Source: Melampsora larici-populina 98AG31
Lineage: Eukaryota > Basidiomycota > Pucciniomycetes > Pucciniales > Melampsoraceae
Assembly (NCBI RefSeq): GCF_000204055.1
Contig: NW_006768772.1
Coordinates: 539,292 to 603,291, forward strand
Length of the DNA: 64,000 bases
Reading direction: 5' to 3'
Made by a program: the position numbers and the translations under genes. Under the pieces are notes generated by a model. The model searched no databases and was not told the DNA's origin. It worked only from the letters and a program-made list of their open reading frames with translations. This document shows positions 1 through 12,687 of the stretch, piece after piece. Within the stretch, counting starts at the first letter, position 1; every line of letters starts with the position of its first letter.

Positions 1-594
1 ATTAGGTGGTGCCCAGGTCATGCGGGGGTCCATGGTAACAAAATTGTGGATAAGTTCGCAAACAGCAAAGCTAACACTAAATTACCCAGCACTTTTCAGC
101 CCAGCCCAAACGCCTCAAGCTTCATTACGGCCATTAAGGAATGGCGAACCAAAAACTCCGAGATAATCAAAGCCGACGACCTCAAAAGATTAGGACACAA
201 ACCTCAACAGAAGAAACACCTCAAGTACTTATCAGACCTTAAAAAACACTCAATCACGGCCATCACACAACTCAGGTCAGGCCATATCCCACTTAACCAT
301 TACTTAACTAAATTCGGACAGCGTGGAGATCCCAGCTGTGAATGCCAGGAAGGCATAGAAACGGTGGAACACTTCCTTCTTACATGCAACAGATTTGAGC
401 AAGAACGAAAGAAACTTGAAGAAAACCTCAAAGAACTAAACTTACCAATAAATACATCAATACTTAACAAACCGGTGGCTTTTGAAGCCATAGCTCAATA
501 CTGTGACAGCACCTGGAGGTTGAAAAACCGATGGAGTTGGGCAAAAATTGCAGTCGAAAAAATGCCAGACCATAGGCAACCACCCCAGGATTAG
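1..594 (+). pseudogene. 3' end of a LINE (non-LTR) retrotransposon: RNase H tail and terminal zinc knuckle
   Basis: The reading frame is already open at base 1 and ends with TAG at 592-594. Its first residues, RWCPGHAGVHGNKIVDKFA, match the last conserved block of a retroelement RNase H (the PGH-x-GxxGNxxAD region). About 80 residues further on lies a C-x-C-x7-H-x4-C knuckle (CECQEGIETVEHFLLTC), the usual C-terminal finger of Tad/I-like LINEs that follows the RNase H. Such an ORF encodes the reverse transcriptase that copies the element at the target site. Only the last 200 or so codons are in the window, so whether the whole element is intact cannot be told. No stop or frameshift is seen in the visible part. 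Bases 595-777 after the stop look like its 3' untranslated tail, with a small hairpin around a GAGGGGG / CCCCCTG pair. Confident as a LINE fragment; the clade is an inference. Confidence 0.8.
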
Positions 595-779
595 TATCCT
601 TTATCTTCCCTATTTTAAACACATCCTTTAGCGCAACAAAATGTCATACCAAATCCTCCATATTGTATACTAGTTGAAACAGCCAACGGCAACCTTTCCC
701 CCTGACACAGCCAGAGGGGGTTTTACCGGTGCTGGAAATTATGCAGTGTCTAATAGCCTAACGGCTCTAAAGACACTTA

Positions 780-980
780 CAGCCATTCCGATATTGCTTG
801 TCGCACCCTTTTGAAAAGAAAAAGTTTGTGAGCTCGAAACCTAAGTTTTAACCGGTTAAAACCTGAAGCTTGGCTGTATTGCCTTGAATTACAGCTGAGT
901 TTGAAGTTTTATCGAGTAAAAACTTAGGTTTCAACTTTTTCTTTTTCAAAACGGAGCGACAAGCAATATCGGAATGGCTG
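780..980. mobile_element. Short inverted-repeat element (MITE), 201 bp, TA-flanked
   Basis: The ends are inverted copies beginning CAGCCATTCCGATATTGC and ending in its complement, with the complementarity running about 75 bp inwards with few mismatches. The dinucleotide TA lies directly outside both ends (778-779 and 981-982), as expected of a Tc1/mariner/pogo-type target duplication. No coding capacity. It sits just downstream of the LINE tail. Confidence 0.8.
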
Positions 981-982
981 TA

Positions 983-1352
983 AAGCAATAAATTAAAAAA
1001 AAAAAAAAAATGGGTTTGAAGCGACGCGGCCCCGAGCCCCGATCGAACGGGGTGATACAGGTTGTGACTTGCAAGCTGGCTTCAAGTGACTGTGACAGTT
1101 CACTCACCATTTTCATTTTTTGATCATCAAGACCATCAACCACCGAGCAAGACCAGCACTGACAAGAACCAACCACTCTGATCGCAACCTCTAACCTCAA
1201 TTCAAACTCAAGTACGCTGAAGTTGATTCTCGATTCGATACCCAATTCTTCAAACTACTGGCCTTACTCGATTCTGGATACCCTTTCAAAATACGACTCA
1301 ACACTTTTCGATCACGAACTTTAGTTTAGGTGAAAACCACTAAAGATAACAG
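983..1352 (+). promoter_or_regulatory. Upstream region of the PP4 gene
   Basis: Intergenic stretch of about 370 bases between the hairpin element and the PP4 start codon. It opens with a run of 16 A (about 994-1010) and a GC-rich patch (1020-1050). No open frame of note, and no clear TATA box or known operator. It must hold the promoter and 5' leader of the downstream gene, but no element can be named. Confidence 0.3.
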
Positions 1353-2975
1353 ATGTCTTCGCATTCAGCGGGATCTGATCTAGATCAGTCAGTCCTCAAA
1401 ATAACACATCTTCCTTCCAACGTTCTATTCTCATATGCCTGCAATTAATCAAAAACAGATAGAATGGTGCTTACTTACTTGCAGCTTATCTTACCTTTCC
1501 TTCTTGTTTTGATTAGACAGATTGAACAACTCAAAAGATGTGAAACGATCAGTGAAGCACAAGTCAAAGAACTTTGTTTAAAAGCAAGAGAGATTTTAGT
1601 AGAAGAAGCCAATGTTCAATGGATAGATTCACCCGTCACGGTACGCCTCAAGCAATCATCCTTCTCAAAACATTTACTCTTTCTTAGTGATCCTAGAGTG
1701 AGGATTATCAAAAGACAGATCTAGTGACTTGTCAAGCCCCCTCGTCTCGAAAAATAAAACAGATCTTCCATCACTTCGCCTGACTCAATTTACCTATCGC
1801 ACCTTTCGTTTCGGAAGTCAATTGTCTAATGGTGATCTTTATATTACAATTCAATTGTGAACCTGTTAGATATGTGGTGATATTCACGGTCAATTCATGG
1901 ATCTCAAAGAACTCTTTCGGGTGGGCGGTTGGTGTCCAGATACAAACTATCTTTTTATGGGTTGGTACTTTTTTTTCTTCTTCGACCAATCATCTCACAT
2001 CAATCGATTTCCCTGAAATCTTGAGTTGACAATTTCGTTTTTTCTTCTTCTGGTGAATTCACAAAACAAGGTGATTTTGTTGATCGAGGGTTTTATTCAG
2101 TTGAAACTTTTTTACTTCTTTTAGCATTCAAAGTAAGATATCCAGATCGAATCACACTTATCAGAGGTAATCATGAATCACGTCAGATCACTCAAGTCTA
2201 TGGTTTTTATGATGAATGTATGAGGAAATATGGTTCTACTTCAGTTTGGAGATATTGTTGTGAAGTGTTTGATTATTTAAGTTTAGGTGCATTAGTAGAT
2301 GGTAGAGTGTTTTGTGTGCATGGTGGATTGAGTCCTAATGTACATCAAATTGATCAGGTATGCAGAATTGATTTCCGTAGTTTTTTTCCTTCTGACACCT
2401 CAGATTCAACATATAGCTTACAATTTTTGGCTGCTTTGTTTTGACATGAATGATGATGGGGCATTTAAGATTAAATTGATAGATAGGAAACAGGAAGTTC
2501 CTCATGATGGCGCAATGTGTGATTTACTTTGGTCAGATCCGGATGATATAGATGGATGGGGAGTAAGTCCTAGAGGAGCAGGTTATTTATTTGGTGGAGA
2601 TATTGTAAAGGCATTTAGTCATGAAAACGATTTAGATTTAATTGCAAGGGCTCATCAGTTAGTTATGGAAGGTTATAAGCTAATGTTTGATGATTGTCTT
2701 GTCACCGTTTGGAGCGCTCCAAATTATTGTTATCGGTAAGTTAAGCTTTCCTTGGTTCAAGAGGCGGAAAGTGAATCATGAAGATAAGAACTGATCAACT
2801 TGCTATTCTGTGACATTTATTTTTCATGATATGATATTTTTATAGTTGTGGAAATGTAGCATCTATACTTCAACTTGATGACCAGCTTAATTCAACTTAT
2901 AAAGTCTTTGATGCAGCACCTCAAGATTCAAAAAGCGTACCAGCCAAAACAGCTAGTTTGAATTACTTTCTGTAA
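1353..2975 (+). CDS. PPH3: Serine/threonine protein phosphatase 4 catalytic subunit (PPH3/PP4c)
   Basis: Six exons join into 310 codons: 1353-1387, 1517-1640, 1870-1960, 2071-2357, 2470-2735, 2846-2975. All introns are GT-AG and all phases agree. The product has the metallophosphatase signature in order: GDIHG, GDFVDRG, IRGNHES, a histidine in AHQLVMEG, and [11 protein letters not shown]. These supply the two-metal active site that removes phosphate from Ser/Thr. The N-terminal text QIEQLKRCE and [12 protein letters not shown] matches PP4c rather than PP2A or PP6, and the length (310) is close to the usual 307. The C-terminus ends in YFL, the conserved tail whose leucine is carboxymethylated in the PP2A family. 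PP4 with its regulatory subunits acts in DNA-damage recovery (dephosphorylating H2A and Rad53 in yeast) and centrosome function. An in-frame ATG at 1353 gives a short, family-like N-terminus ([12 protein letters not shown]). Intact; no sign of transfer. Confidence 0.95.
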
Positions 2976-3585
2976 CCTTAGCAAAAGAAAAATATAGAGA
3001 ACAAAACATATGGATCTTTGTTTTTTTTGTACTGTTGATTTGATTTGTGTGGTGTTGTGTGTGTTTTTATGAGTGTGTGGTATCATTAAATATACAAAAA
3101 TTCCTTAAAGGATAAAAATCAATCAAGGATAGCTTTCATTTGTTTTCCTCAAGAGCTTTTGCTATTCATGATCGTGAAGGGTATTTATTGTGTGGGGAGT
3201 GTCCTACTGTTTTGTTCAGGTTGTTGGCCAACTGTACATCAAGCTTTGAACAGTTCTTTCGCATTTGCCAAGCATCATCCAGTCAGACCTCATTTTATCT
3301 CTCGTGTCCATTCAATTGACCAAGAGTCATCGATACCTTTCCCATTCTTCAGATCATATGTCGAAGTAAAGAAGCCATCCCACATGAAACTACCATACTA
3401 CTGTGAATATGTAGCAGAAGATAAGAATTCCAATTAATTATTTCAACCAGATACCCAAAACAAAAAGTATATATGTATGTACACCACCATTAAATAATCA
3501 TACAACAATTTAATCGCAAGAATGAAACACAAAAGACTATCAAAGTTAGAAATTCAAAAAAAGGAAAATTAAGTATATGGGAAAA
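2976..3585. other. 3' flank of the PP4 gene, no convincing gene
   Basis: T-rich 3' untranslated sequence follows the stop (GT-rich tract at about 3050-3080). An open frame of about 90 codons ends at 3437 but has no recognisable domain, no splice context and no family resemblance, so it is not called. Nothing else is seen. Confidence 0.4.
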
Positions 3586-3885
3586 AAATCTTTTTACAAC
3601 AACGTTCTAACCAAATGAGATTCTGATAAAATCAAATGAATCAATTATTAAAGAAAGCAAAAACAGATGAAGTGAATGGTTAGAACCACGAAGGATGACG
3701 ATGATGAGAGTAAGAAGATCAAGAACAGAAATTAAAAATCTTTTTACAACAACGTTTTAACCAAATGATGTTCTGACAAAATCGAATGAGTAATTTATTA
3801 AAGAAAGACAAAGACGAAGTGAATTGTAAGAACCGCGATTCCGAGAGGATGATGATAGGAGAGGAAGATCGAGAACAAAATTATG
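3586..3885. repeat. Tandem duplication, two copies of about 150 bp
   Basis: The stretch starting AAATCTTTTTACAACAACG at 3586 recurs at 3736, exactly 150 bases on, and the two copies stay alignable to about 3885 with scattered substitutions and small indels. It lies downstream of the membrane-protein gene on the other strand and may be in its 3' untranslated region. No coding frame is kept in either copy. Confidence 0.75.
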
Positions 3886-4160
3886 TTCTTCAATGGTTTA
3901 AAAGTTGATTTGTTTTTATCTCTTGAATCATCAGTTTAAAGAAAATAGTTGATTAACACAAGCTTTTTTCCGTTCGATTGTGTTGAAAATGTCATGGAGG
4001 TTGAATTGAAGATGACGTGAGTGTTGAAAGAGAATCATGTTTCAACGATTACCACGTTCATTAAGATAATCTTCCCATTTAAGTTCATAATAAACTTGAT
4101 GTTTAGACAAAAAATAAAGCTAAAGAAAAAGAAAAAGGAAAAGATCGATGAGAAAGACTA

Positions 4161-5139
4161 CTACTTTATGAATCCCTTGATGATATATAAGATAAGAAAA
4201 AACTTCATACTAACTTGAATAAGAGCCATCACCATCCAACCCATAGCCATCACACCAACTTGAGCCCAAGCAAAATAATCACAAACTGTCATAGCAGCTT
4301 GTACAGCAGAACTTGTACCATTCTTGGTTAATGTTTGTTTTGATTTGGTATTGAAAGTCGGATCTACTGGAAAATGATAAACTTTCATACATTGTGAAGT
4401 TGAGACTTCATGTTTTGATGATGAAAGGATGATGACTCCTAATGACATGATAAAAAGAATGGCTAAGATATACATGGTAAAGTTTTTACTATAGAAATTT
4501 AATAGAATCGATTTGATTAGTTTCTTTGAAGAAAAAAAAATACGGTTTGGTTCTAAGATTTAAATGTGAAATTGATCAAAGACTTACAAATGTCGAAAAT
4601 ATTGAACTCGATTTGTTTCAACACAAACAATGCTAAAATCGAAAAAACTCATAATGGACTTCAGTAATCGAATCTCAAGACCTTGACCATTTCATTTTCA
4701 TATCCACCTAACCTAAAAACCAAGATTTATGAAAGAAAACCTTACCCATAGATATGTAGTAGAGCCACAATGGCATATAATGCTCCAAATGCATAAGCAG
4801 CAATGATAGGTTGAACGAGTGCAAGGACTAAATCAAAAGAAAATCAGATTAATTGATTGGATTTGATGTTTTGTAAGATTGATTTTATTGAAACTTACTC
4901 TTGGGACCAACGAATGACATACAAGATGAAAAAGCAGCTAGAAAGCAATTTAAATAAAGAATTGACATCTGTTCAAGAAATCAAAAAATCAATTATTTCA
5001 ATCTCTTTTTGTAAATGAACGCAAGGAAGGATAAGGATGATGATGATGATGGTAAACTTACAATACCCCCTTGAAACAAAGGCACAGCTAAACAACAAGT
5101 CCTGCCTTGTTTGTAAAAGTCACGAATATCTGAGACCAT
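4161..5139 (-). CDS. Four-helix membrane protein of unknown function (MARVEL-like layout)
   Basis: Four exons read on the minus strand: 5062-5139, 4899-4968, 4746-4827 and 4161-4488. GT-AG borders and phases agree, giving 185 residues. The start MVSDIRDFYKQGRTC has a short basic cytosolic lead. Four hydrophobic stretches follow: about residues 27-46 (ILYLNCFLAAFSSCMSF), 50-78 (ILALVQPIIAAYAFGALYAI), 85-103 (MYILAILFIMSLGVIIL) and 138-165 (CDYFAWAQVGVMAMGWMVMAL). This four-span topology with short loops resembles fungal MARVEL-type proteins of the plasma membrane, but I see no diagnostic motif and do not name it. The 3' end is uncertain: a good 5' splice site (GTTAGT) lies at about 4216, so the last 18 residues may instead be replaced by another exon nearer 3700-4000. 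Transcribed towards the PP4 gene (convergent). Confidence 0.75.
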
Positions 5140-6638
5140 GATTGTAGAGGTATTTGATTTGATGATTTGAATGAAATGTAAACAACTTGAGATTTTGATG
5201 AGGATTTATGTAAAGGAATCAAATGAATTGATTACGATTGATAGAGGGTTTGAAGCGACTATGGTTGATTGGTTGAACTTGAGGGTTTGAGATTTGTTTC
5301 GAAAGACAAAGGCCGAGTTGAAAGCTTGTATTGATAGACACTAAGGTATACAAGATCAAAGTTAAAGGGTGGTGTTCTGGTAATCGATGCCACGGTATAT
5401 CAGATCCCTTGATGATTTCACCGCATGTCTCTGTTCAAGAATGTTGAGAAAGAAGTGCTGATATGGAAGTTGACGTATATGCTGAAGTATGATGAGTCCT
5501 GATGATTCGCTGCAGTATTATGAAAAGAGCTCGAATGGCGTGATTGAGGAAAAGCGAACTGGTTGTATTTAATGATATGCACAATATGTACTTCAGAGCT
5601 CTCTAGACTCTCACGCTCTTCATAGACATCCTTCTGTAAACGTGGGAATAAACTCAATCAATTTGAAATTTTTATTTACTCCGAGTCTTGAGGAGATTGT
5701 AAAAAACCAAAACTCTTGACCTATCGACTTGAAGGAAATGATGAACGATCTGATCTTGGGATGCGAAGGGATTCAAAAACGCAACAAAGACCATAACAAA
5801 TCAGGTGAAGGAGACCGATAAGGGCTGACAAGGGGAAGTGAGATCTGGATTTACCTAGAATCTCACCGAAGTGAGCAATTTGGTACAATCTCCTTCGCTA
5901 CCGTTCATCATTTCCAAAGACCATCAACATCCACCAGCGCAACTTCAACTTCTGGGCTCATGTATGGACGTGAACGATGTGTGTTTCCGTCCTGAACAAA
6001 TCGTCGTCATCTGATTCAATCCCTTTAATGATGGGATGTCACTTCTTGAATCTCAATGTGAATCTGCATATCAAAAAGAAGTCTATGCTATCATCAGCTA
6101 GCAACAAGCAGCTGGGCTACATGGTACTGCTGCCTTTGTAGAGCCAAGAGTATGTGTTTCGGACCAAGAAGTTGACTTTCTTTGCTTTGCGACCAACCTC
6201 GGCGTGTTTGTTTACCAAGGGGTGTTGGGCTCGAAAGGCTGATCGATATCTGGTCAACAGGCTCGCATTTGGTTTCAGAGGCTGGTGAACCGATCCTCGT
6301 CCAAACGGACCATGATAAGCCGCGCTTCGTTGGGCCAGCACGCCCGAGATCTAGGACCCAAGATGATGTTTACTTGATCCGGATGTTGTTTGAGAGCAAC
6401 GCGTTATGGAGCCCAAAGATTGTAACAAGCTTCACAAGGGGATTGCTTCAGTGACACCCAGATATTTCACTTTGACAACTTTCTAAAAACTTTTGACATC
6501 AAAGCCAGGAGACCAACAGATTAACCTAAACAAAACAATCAAAAGTTGTCAAAGCAAACTTGAGCAACATCTTATCAGCTCAAACATCAATCACATCAAA
6601 TATATTCCTCAATCTTTGGTTTTCTTGTCTGAGGCCTA
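5140..6638. other. Gene-free spacer, possible decayed coding sequence
   Basis: About 1.5 kb upstream of the membrane-protein gene. It should hold that gene's promoter (nearest few hundred bases). Overlapping open frames on both strands around 6117-6454 read like degenerate coding sequence, but no domain could be recognised on either strand. No repeat or RNA gene identified. Confidence 0.35.
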
Positions 6639-7129
6639 CAAGCCCCTAAGGCCAATTATGTTCAACACGAGTCGCGTTGAAGTTGGCCCCTGGGTTTAAG
6701 CGCGTTCTCTTGAGGTTTTATGGTGGGTGAGCTTGGTTCCCATTGAGATGAACATGAACCCCCTTCACCCAATCCATCTCTGTGTGATGGCAATTGGGAA
6801 CTTCCATTGCGGACACACATTGACATGCTCAACCTGTGATGGTCCTTGCGGCACAAAAATCAGTGGTTTATGGGGCTTGTAATGGATGTCCTTTGAGAAG
6901 ACATTGTGATGCTTTGTAAATTGAACAAACATTACAACCCAAAAAAAAGTAGATGACTGAATTGGATTGTTCAAAGAAGACAAGTAGAGTGAAATTGGTT
7001 GGATAAAGAAATAGAAGGGGGAGACAGGAGAAACCACACAACATGAGTTCAAAACCTCAAGAGTGTGTGTCAACCCAGGGGCCAACTTCAACATGACTTG
7101 TGTTTAACCCATTTGGCCTCAGGGGCTTG
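6639..7129. mobile_element. Inverted-repeat element, about 490 bp, arms about 85 bp
   Basis: The left arm (6639 to about 6720) starts CAAGCCCCTAAGGCCAA and contains GTTGAAGTTGGCCCCTGGGTT. The right arm (about 7045-7129) is its imperfect complement. The best 21-bp core is perfect; outside it mismatches include G/A and C/T pairs, several at CpG in one arm (CGAGTCGCG versus CAAGTCATG). No clear target duplication was found at either end, so the true limits may be slightly different. No transposase is encoded; the open frames inside are low-complexity shadows. Confidence 0.6.
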
Positions 7130-7523
7130 GGCAAATGGTGTGGAGTCACATTGTGGCATTGATGCACCATCTCACCTCAATTTGAGCTGTACTGCATGGG
7201 AGAAACATCCAAAACATTCATTGCATCAACTGAAGCAACACCGGAACCGCTCTGTAACACAACAGATTGTAACCCAATTTTGTTGTGGTGCAGTGGCTGC
7301 GCTATGTACCACGGTGCAGACAAATCACTACCTGCTATAGAAATCTCTGTGGGTATTGCAGCGGAGACATCACTATGATTTCCACTAGGTAGCGCAACAT
7401 GAGAGAAGCTGCCATATGGTGTGCTAAACCACTATACAGCGCATATGAGGTAAGACAAATGAAAAAAGAGCTGTATTTGCAGATCAAAAGAAAAAAATAC
7501 AAAGCCCAAGGCCAGAAGGGTTA
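7130..7523. other. Spacer between two inverted-repeat elements
   Basis: About 400 bases with no recognisable gene, RNA or repeat. Short overlapping frames at 7065-7378 have no family resemblance. Confidence 0.35.
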
Positions 7524-8461
7524 CTACCTTTGCTAAAAAGCTTGCCCGGTTCGATCGCGAACAAGAGACAAGAGAGGTCGAATTTGGCCGCAGCCTGCTG
7601 CGAGGCCGCTGCGCAACTCGTCAAGATCCCAAATTTGGCCGATCACAAATTCTAAGAGATCGACTGCACCTGTGGATCTCTGACTTCAACCAATTCTGAG
7701 ACACATTATGACTATATTCACAGCATGTCTGGAGCTTGGTATGTCAAGATCAACCATACAGTCGAGTGCAGCTCTAATTCGACGCTATTCATAATGGAAA
7801 TCACCGCCTATTCCAGAGTTCTCCTGGTGTAATGGTTTGAAGTAGTGGTTGTGATCACGCTCTCGATTCAATCGGTAGTAGTGTGTTCAAGCCTTTATGG
7901 ACTTTTGTGCTTTTTTGTTTTGGCTTCATGAGATAAAAAAGTACAAGTCAAAAAGGACAACACCTTTTTTTGAAAATCTTTTGTTCTTCGTGCTCAGTCA
8001 AGAGCTCAAATGAGGTCACCATAGGATACTGACACATGTCCAAGATGCCTTGAATTAATTTCGAAATTTTAGCAAAAAAGTTCACGCAATTGGCCTTGAT
8101 CCCATGCTGGCAAGACCACTAACGTTGGCGGCTCACGCCACATCAAGCCGTTCGACTAAGATCACTTTCTGTAGTCTTGATTAAAGCAAATCTTTGTAGC
8201 ACCCGCAGCGCGATAGAAGTCGCATAGAAGTGTGAGCATGAATTCATCATGATGAGGTAGATATTTGTGCTTTATGATAGATCTCAACATATCCCAAAGT
8301 CAGAGATCCACAGGTGAAGTCGATCTCTTTCAGAATTTGCGATCGGCCAAATTTGGGATCTTGACGAGTTGCGCAGCGGCCTCGCAGCAGGCTGCGGCCA
8401 AATTCGACCTCTCTTGTCTCTTGTTCGCGATTGAACCGGGCAAGCTTTTTAGAAAAGGTAG
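7524..8461. mobile_element. Non-autonomous DNA element, 938 bp, inverted arms about 165 bp, TA-flanked
   Basis: Bases 7524-7688 (starting CTACCTTTGCTAAAAAGCTT) and 8294-8461 are almost exact inverted copies over about 165 bp. TA lies outside both ends (7522-7523 and 8462-8463). The middle codes for no recognisable protein, but carries a tRNA-like promoter pair (separate entry). Long, near-identical arms suggest recent movement or arm conversion. Most likely a non-autonomous relative of a TA-targeting (mariner-like) transposon. Confidence 0.8.
7825..7893 (+). other. tRNA-like box A / box B pair inside the 938-bp element
   Basis: TGGTGTAATGG at 7825-7835 fits the RNA polymerase III box A of tRNA genes, and TGTTCAAGCC at 7884-7893 fits box B (GTTCRAnnCC), about 50 bases apart, as in tRNAs and tRNA-headed SINEs. 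I cannot fold a full cloverleaf from it, so it is either a decayed tRNA or the head of an old SINE. Weakly supported. Confidence 0.3.
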
Positions 8462-9959
8462 TACACTGTGGTTTGCTCCTCTACAAGAAAATATGTCTTC
8501 TGGGATTGTGGTGCACAGCCTCTGCTATATTTCAGAGGTTATTGTGCATGTAAAAATCACTACATACACAATATCTCTGCTCCCACTATAGGCAGTGGAG
8601 TGGTTCTGGTCTTGACTGCAGGACCTAAATTAAAAAAACTGACCCCAACAGTAAGTATACTATATTATACAAATCCCTACAAGCTTCCTGCAATCACCTA
8701 ACAATCTCTTCTCAATACACAATCAGATTGAATCCTGGTATGTACTTGATCTAAGTTTTTCTTAACCCCCAGTAACCCCGCCCTCAAACAGCTCAAACAC
8801 TCTGTAGGTTTTCCTTCTTAATTTCTTTTGATTTGCTTTACCTCTTCTTTCTCATTTAGTCACCTTTCCAAAACACAGATTCATAGCTAATAGACCTATT
8901 TTTTCATAGACTCATTTTTTTATCCTTCCTCAGGGTTTGGTCTGTACAATCCAGCTATGGCTCAAGCACTTTATCCTGTAACAGAATGCTTAGTTAAGTT
9001 TGAACTAGTCACTCTACTTCTTACTTGTACTTGTTTAGTTGGTCTAATAATCAATTAAGCAATTCCACATTTTCAAAAAAACCCAGTGGTGTACAACAGT
9101 TACTTTTTGGTTGATGTGCCTGCTACAATGTTGATGCTCTTGTCATTGACCTGTCGATCCAGTCAGAATATCCTAAAGAGAGTTAAGGAGGTGTTTATTT
9201 TTTTCAACCACTTTCCAATCTCAATTGATATTTTATCATATCTGACAACTATTCATAATTGTTCACCTTACCCTTTCAAATCCTTCAACTTAACCCTTCT
9301 TTCATTGATGCCTGATGGCATCAAGGTAATCTATATACACCCCTGGATATAGGTATGTATCACACAGTGGATTGATTGACTGAATAATGAACTGATATTG
9401 TGGAAAAGATTTTGAAAAGCTATCTTATGTTTTTGTCCCGGTGCATGTATCAGGGCTTGTGCTATTAGTATGAGGTGGCAGTGCACGCCAGACATGCCCT
9501 TATTAGAAAAAGCACGCCCAGGCTTACCTCAAGTGCGGCTGGTCGCGCTTGTAGCCAACAGTTTGCCCATCACCCGACTCATCTCACTCATTGTCTTTTA
9601 ATCATAGAAGTGCTTCAGTTTTGTATCAAAAGCATAAACATAATCATTCCCTCCCACCAATCAGCAATCAGTTGATCTTATAAATAACAACCTTAATAAA
9701 CCTATCAAACACATAAACAACATTTTTTTTGACTTTACTCCTTTTTTGGGAATAAAAGATACACACATTCATCTCTACTACATATGAAAACTCAAAAACG
9801 ATCAAGATGAAGAAGAACAAGAAATTGATAGGATAAGATCTTTTTTTTATTTTGACACTTTTTTTATCGAAAAAACAACAACAACAACAACAACACTTAA
9901 AACGACAACAACAACCACAAAATACAATTTCAAACCTTTCAACCTTGAAGCCAATTCCA
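8462..9959. other. Gene-free spacer downstream of the GGPP synthase gene
   Basis: About 1.5 kb of AT-rich sequence. The part nearest 9960 is the 3' untranslated region of the minus-strand synthase gene and includes a CAA microsatellite at about 9874-9894. Short frames (9086-9352, 9475-9675) have no family match. No RNA or mobile element is recognised. Confidence 0.35.
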
Positions 9960-11762
<1,803 letters not shown>

Positions 11763-12685
11763 GATGGACGATGAGGATGCAATCAAAAGGTAAACAGCAA
11801 GCTATGTCTGTATGTAATCTTATGTATGTAATTCTAAACCTTTTCAGTGGTGAAATAGTATGAATTCTGAAGGATTCCTGATGATCAAGAAGTCGATCAG
11901 ATTTAGATGAGAAGTTGATATGTAAGATGAAATATCAGAGTTAGAACGATATAAAAAAGTGAAAAGAAGTTATAAATCTAATTCAAGTGGGCATCCAGTT
12001 CGACTGTCAAGGTGTTTTTAAAGTATATCGTTATGAGATGAGTTGATAAAATGAAGAAGCCGATGTGGTTTTTAGAATTCGATCGCATTCGATGGTCAAG
12101 ATCCAGAAATAACTCACCGAATGTACCGATCGATGGAGACAAAATAAATTCAAAATTTCACGGTAACGGGACGATTCTATCTAGAATTCTACACACACAC
12201 ACACAACCTTTACCGACCTTTCAACTTTCGATGGCTGAGTAAAAATTGGGAGATTTTGGATTCAAGCGGTCGTTTTTAAAAATCAGCACTGAAGCAGGTT
12301 GTCTGAACCTCGATCCATACTTTCACTGCAAAGATAACATACAATCTGATTCAATCGCCGATTCATAGCTGCACATACAACATACACTTTATCTCGCTTG
12401 TTTGTACAGTCAATTCAGCAAAGCTTGTCACAAAATCCCCGCCAATTTGTGGGGTTTTGAGGGCAACTTCAAGCGTGTGGGACAGGAACGAGGATACGTG
12501 AGCGCGGGATGAGGCAAGATCTTTGCCAAGTTTGCCTCGATGCGATGTCTGAAGAGATCGCTCTTGTTCAATAAAGAACCATGAGTCTTCGCCTCGTACG
12601 TATTTCTCTTACCAACGAACTCGTATCCACTTGAGAAAGAGTGGAGAAACCCGATAAGCAGAGAAACATGACACCAGCACTACAT
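11763..12685 (-). promoter_or_regulatory. Upstream region of the GGPP synthase gene
   Basis: About 900 bases with no gene. It must hold the promoter of the minus-strand synthase gene. A half-copy of a CAGTCAATT-ended hairpin element (compare 15721-15809) starts at about 12408 with TA then CAGTCAATTCAGCAAAGC, but its right half is missing. An AC microsatellite lies at 12190-12204. No defined regulatory motif. Confidence 0.35.
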
Positions 12686-12687
12686 TA

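Noticed and set aside
3159..3437. 92-codon plus-strand frame after the PP4 gene
   Set aside because: No domain, no orthologous phrase and no promoter or splice support.
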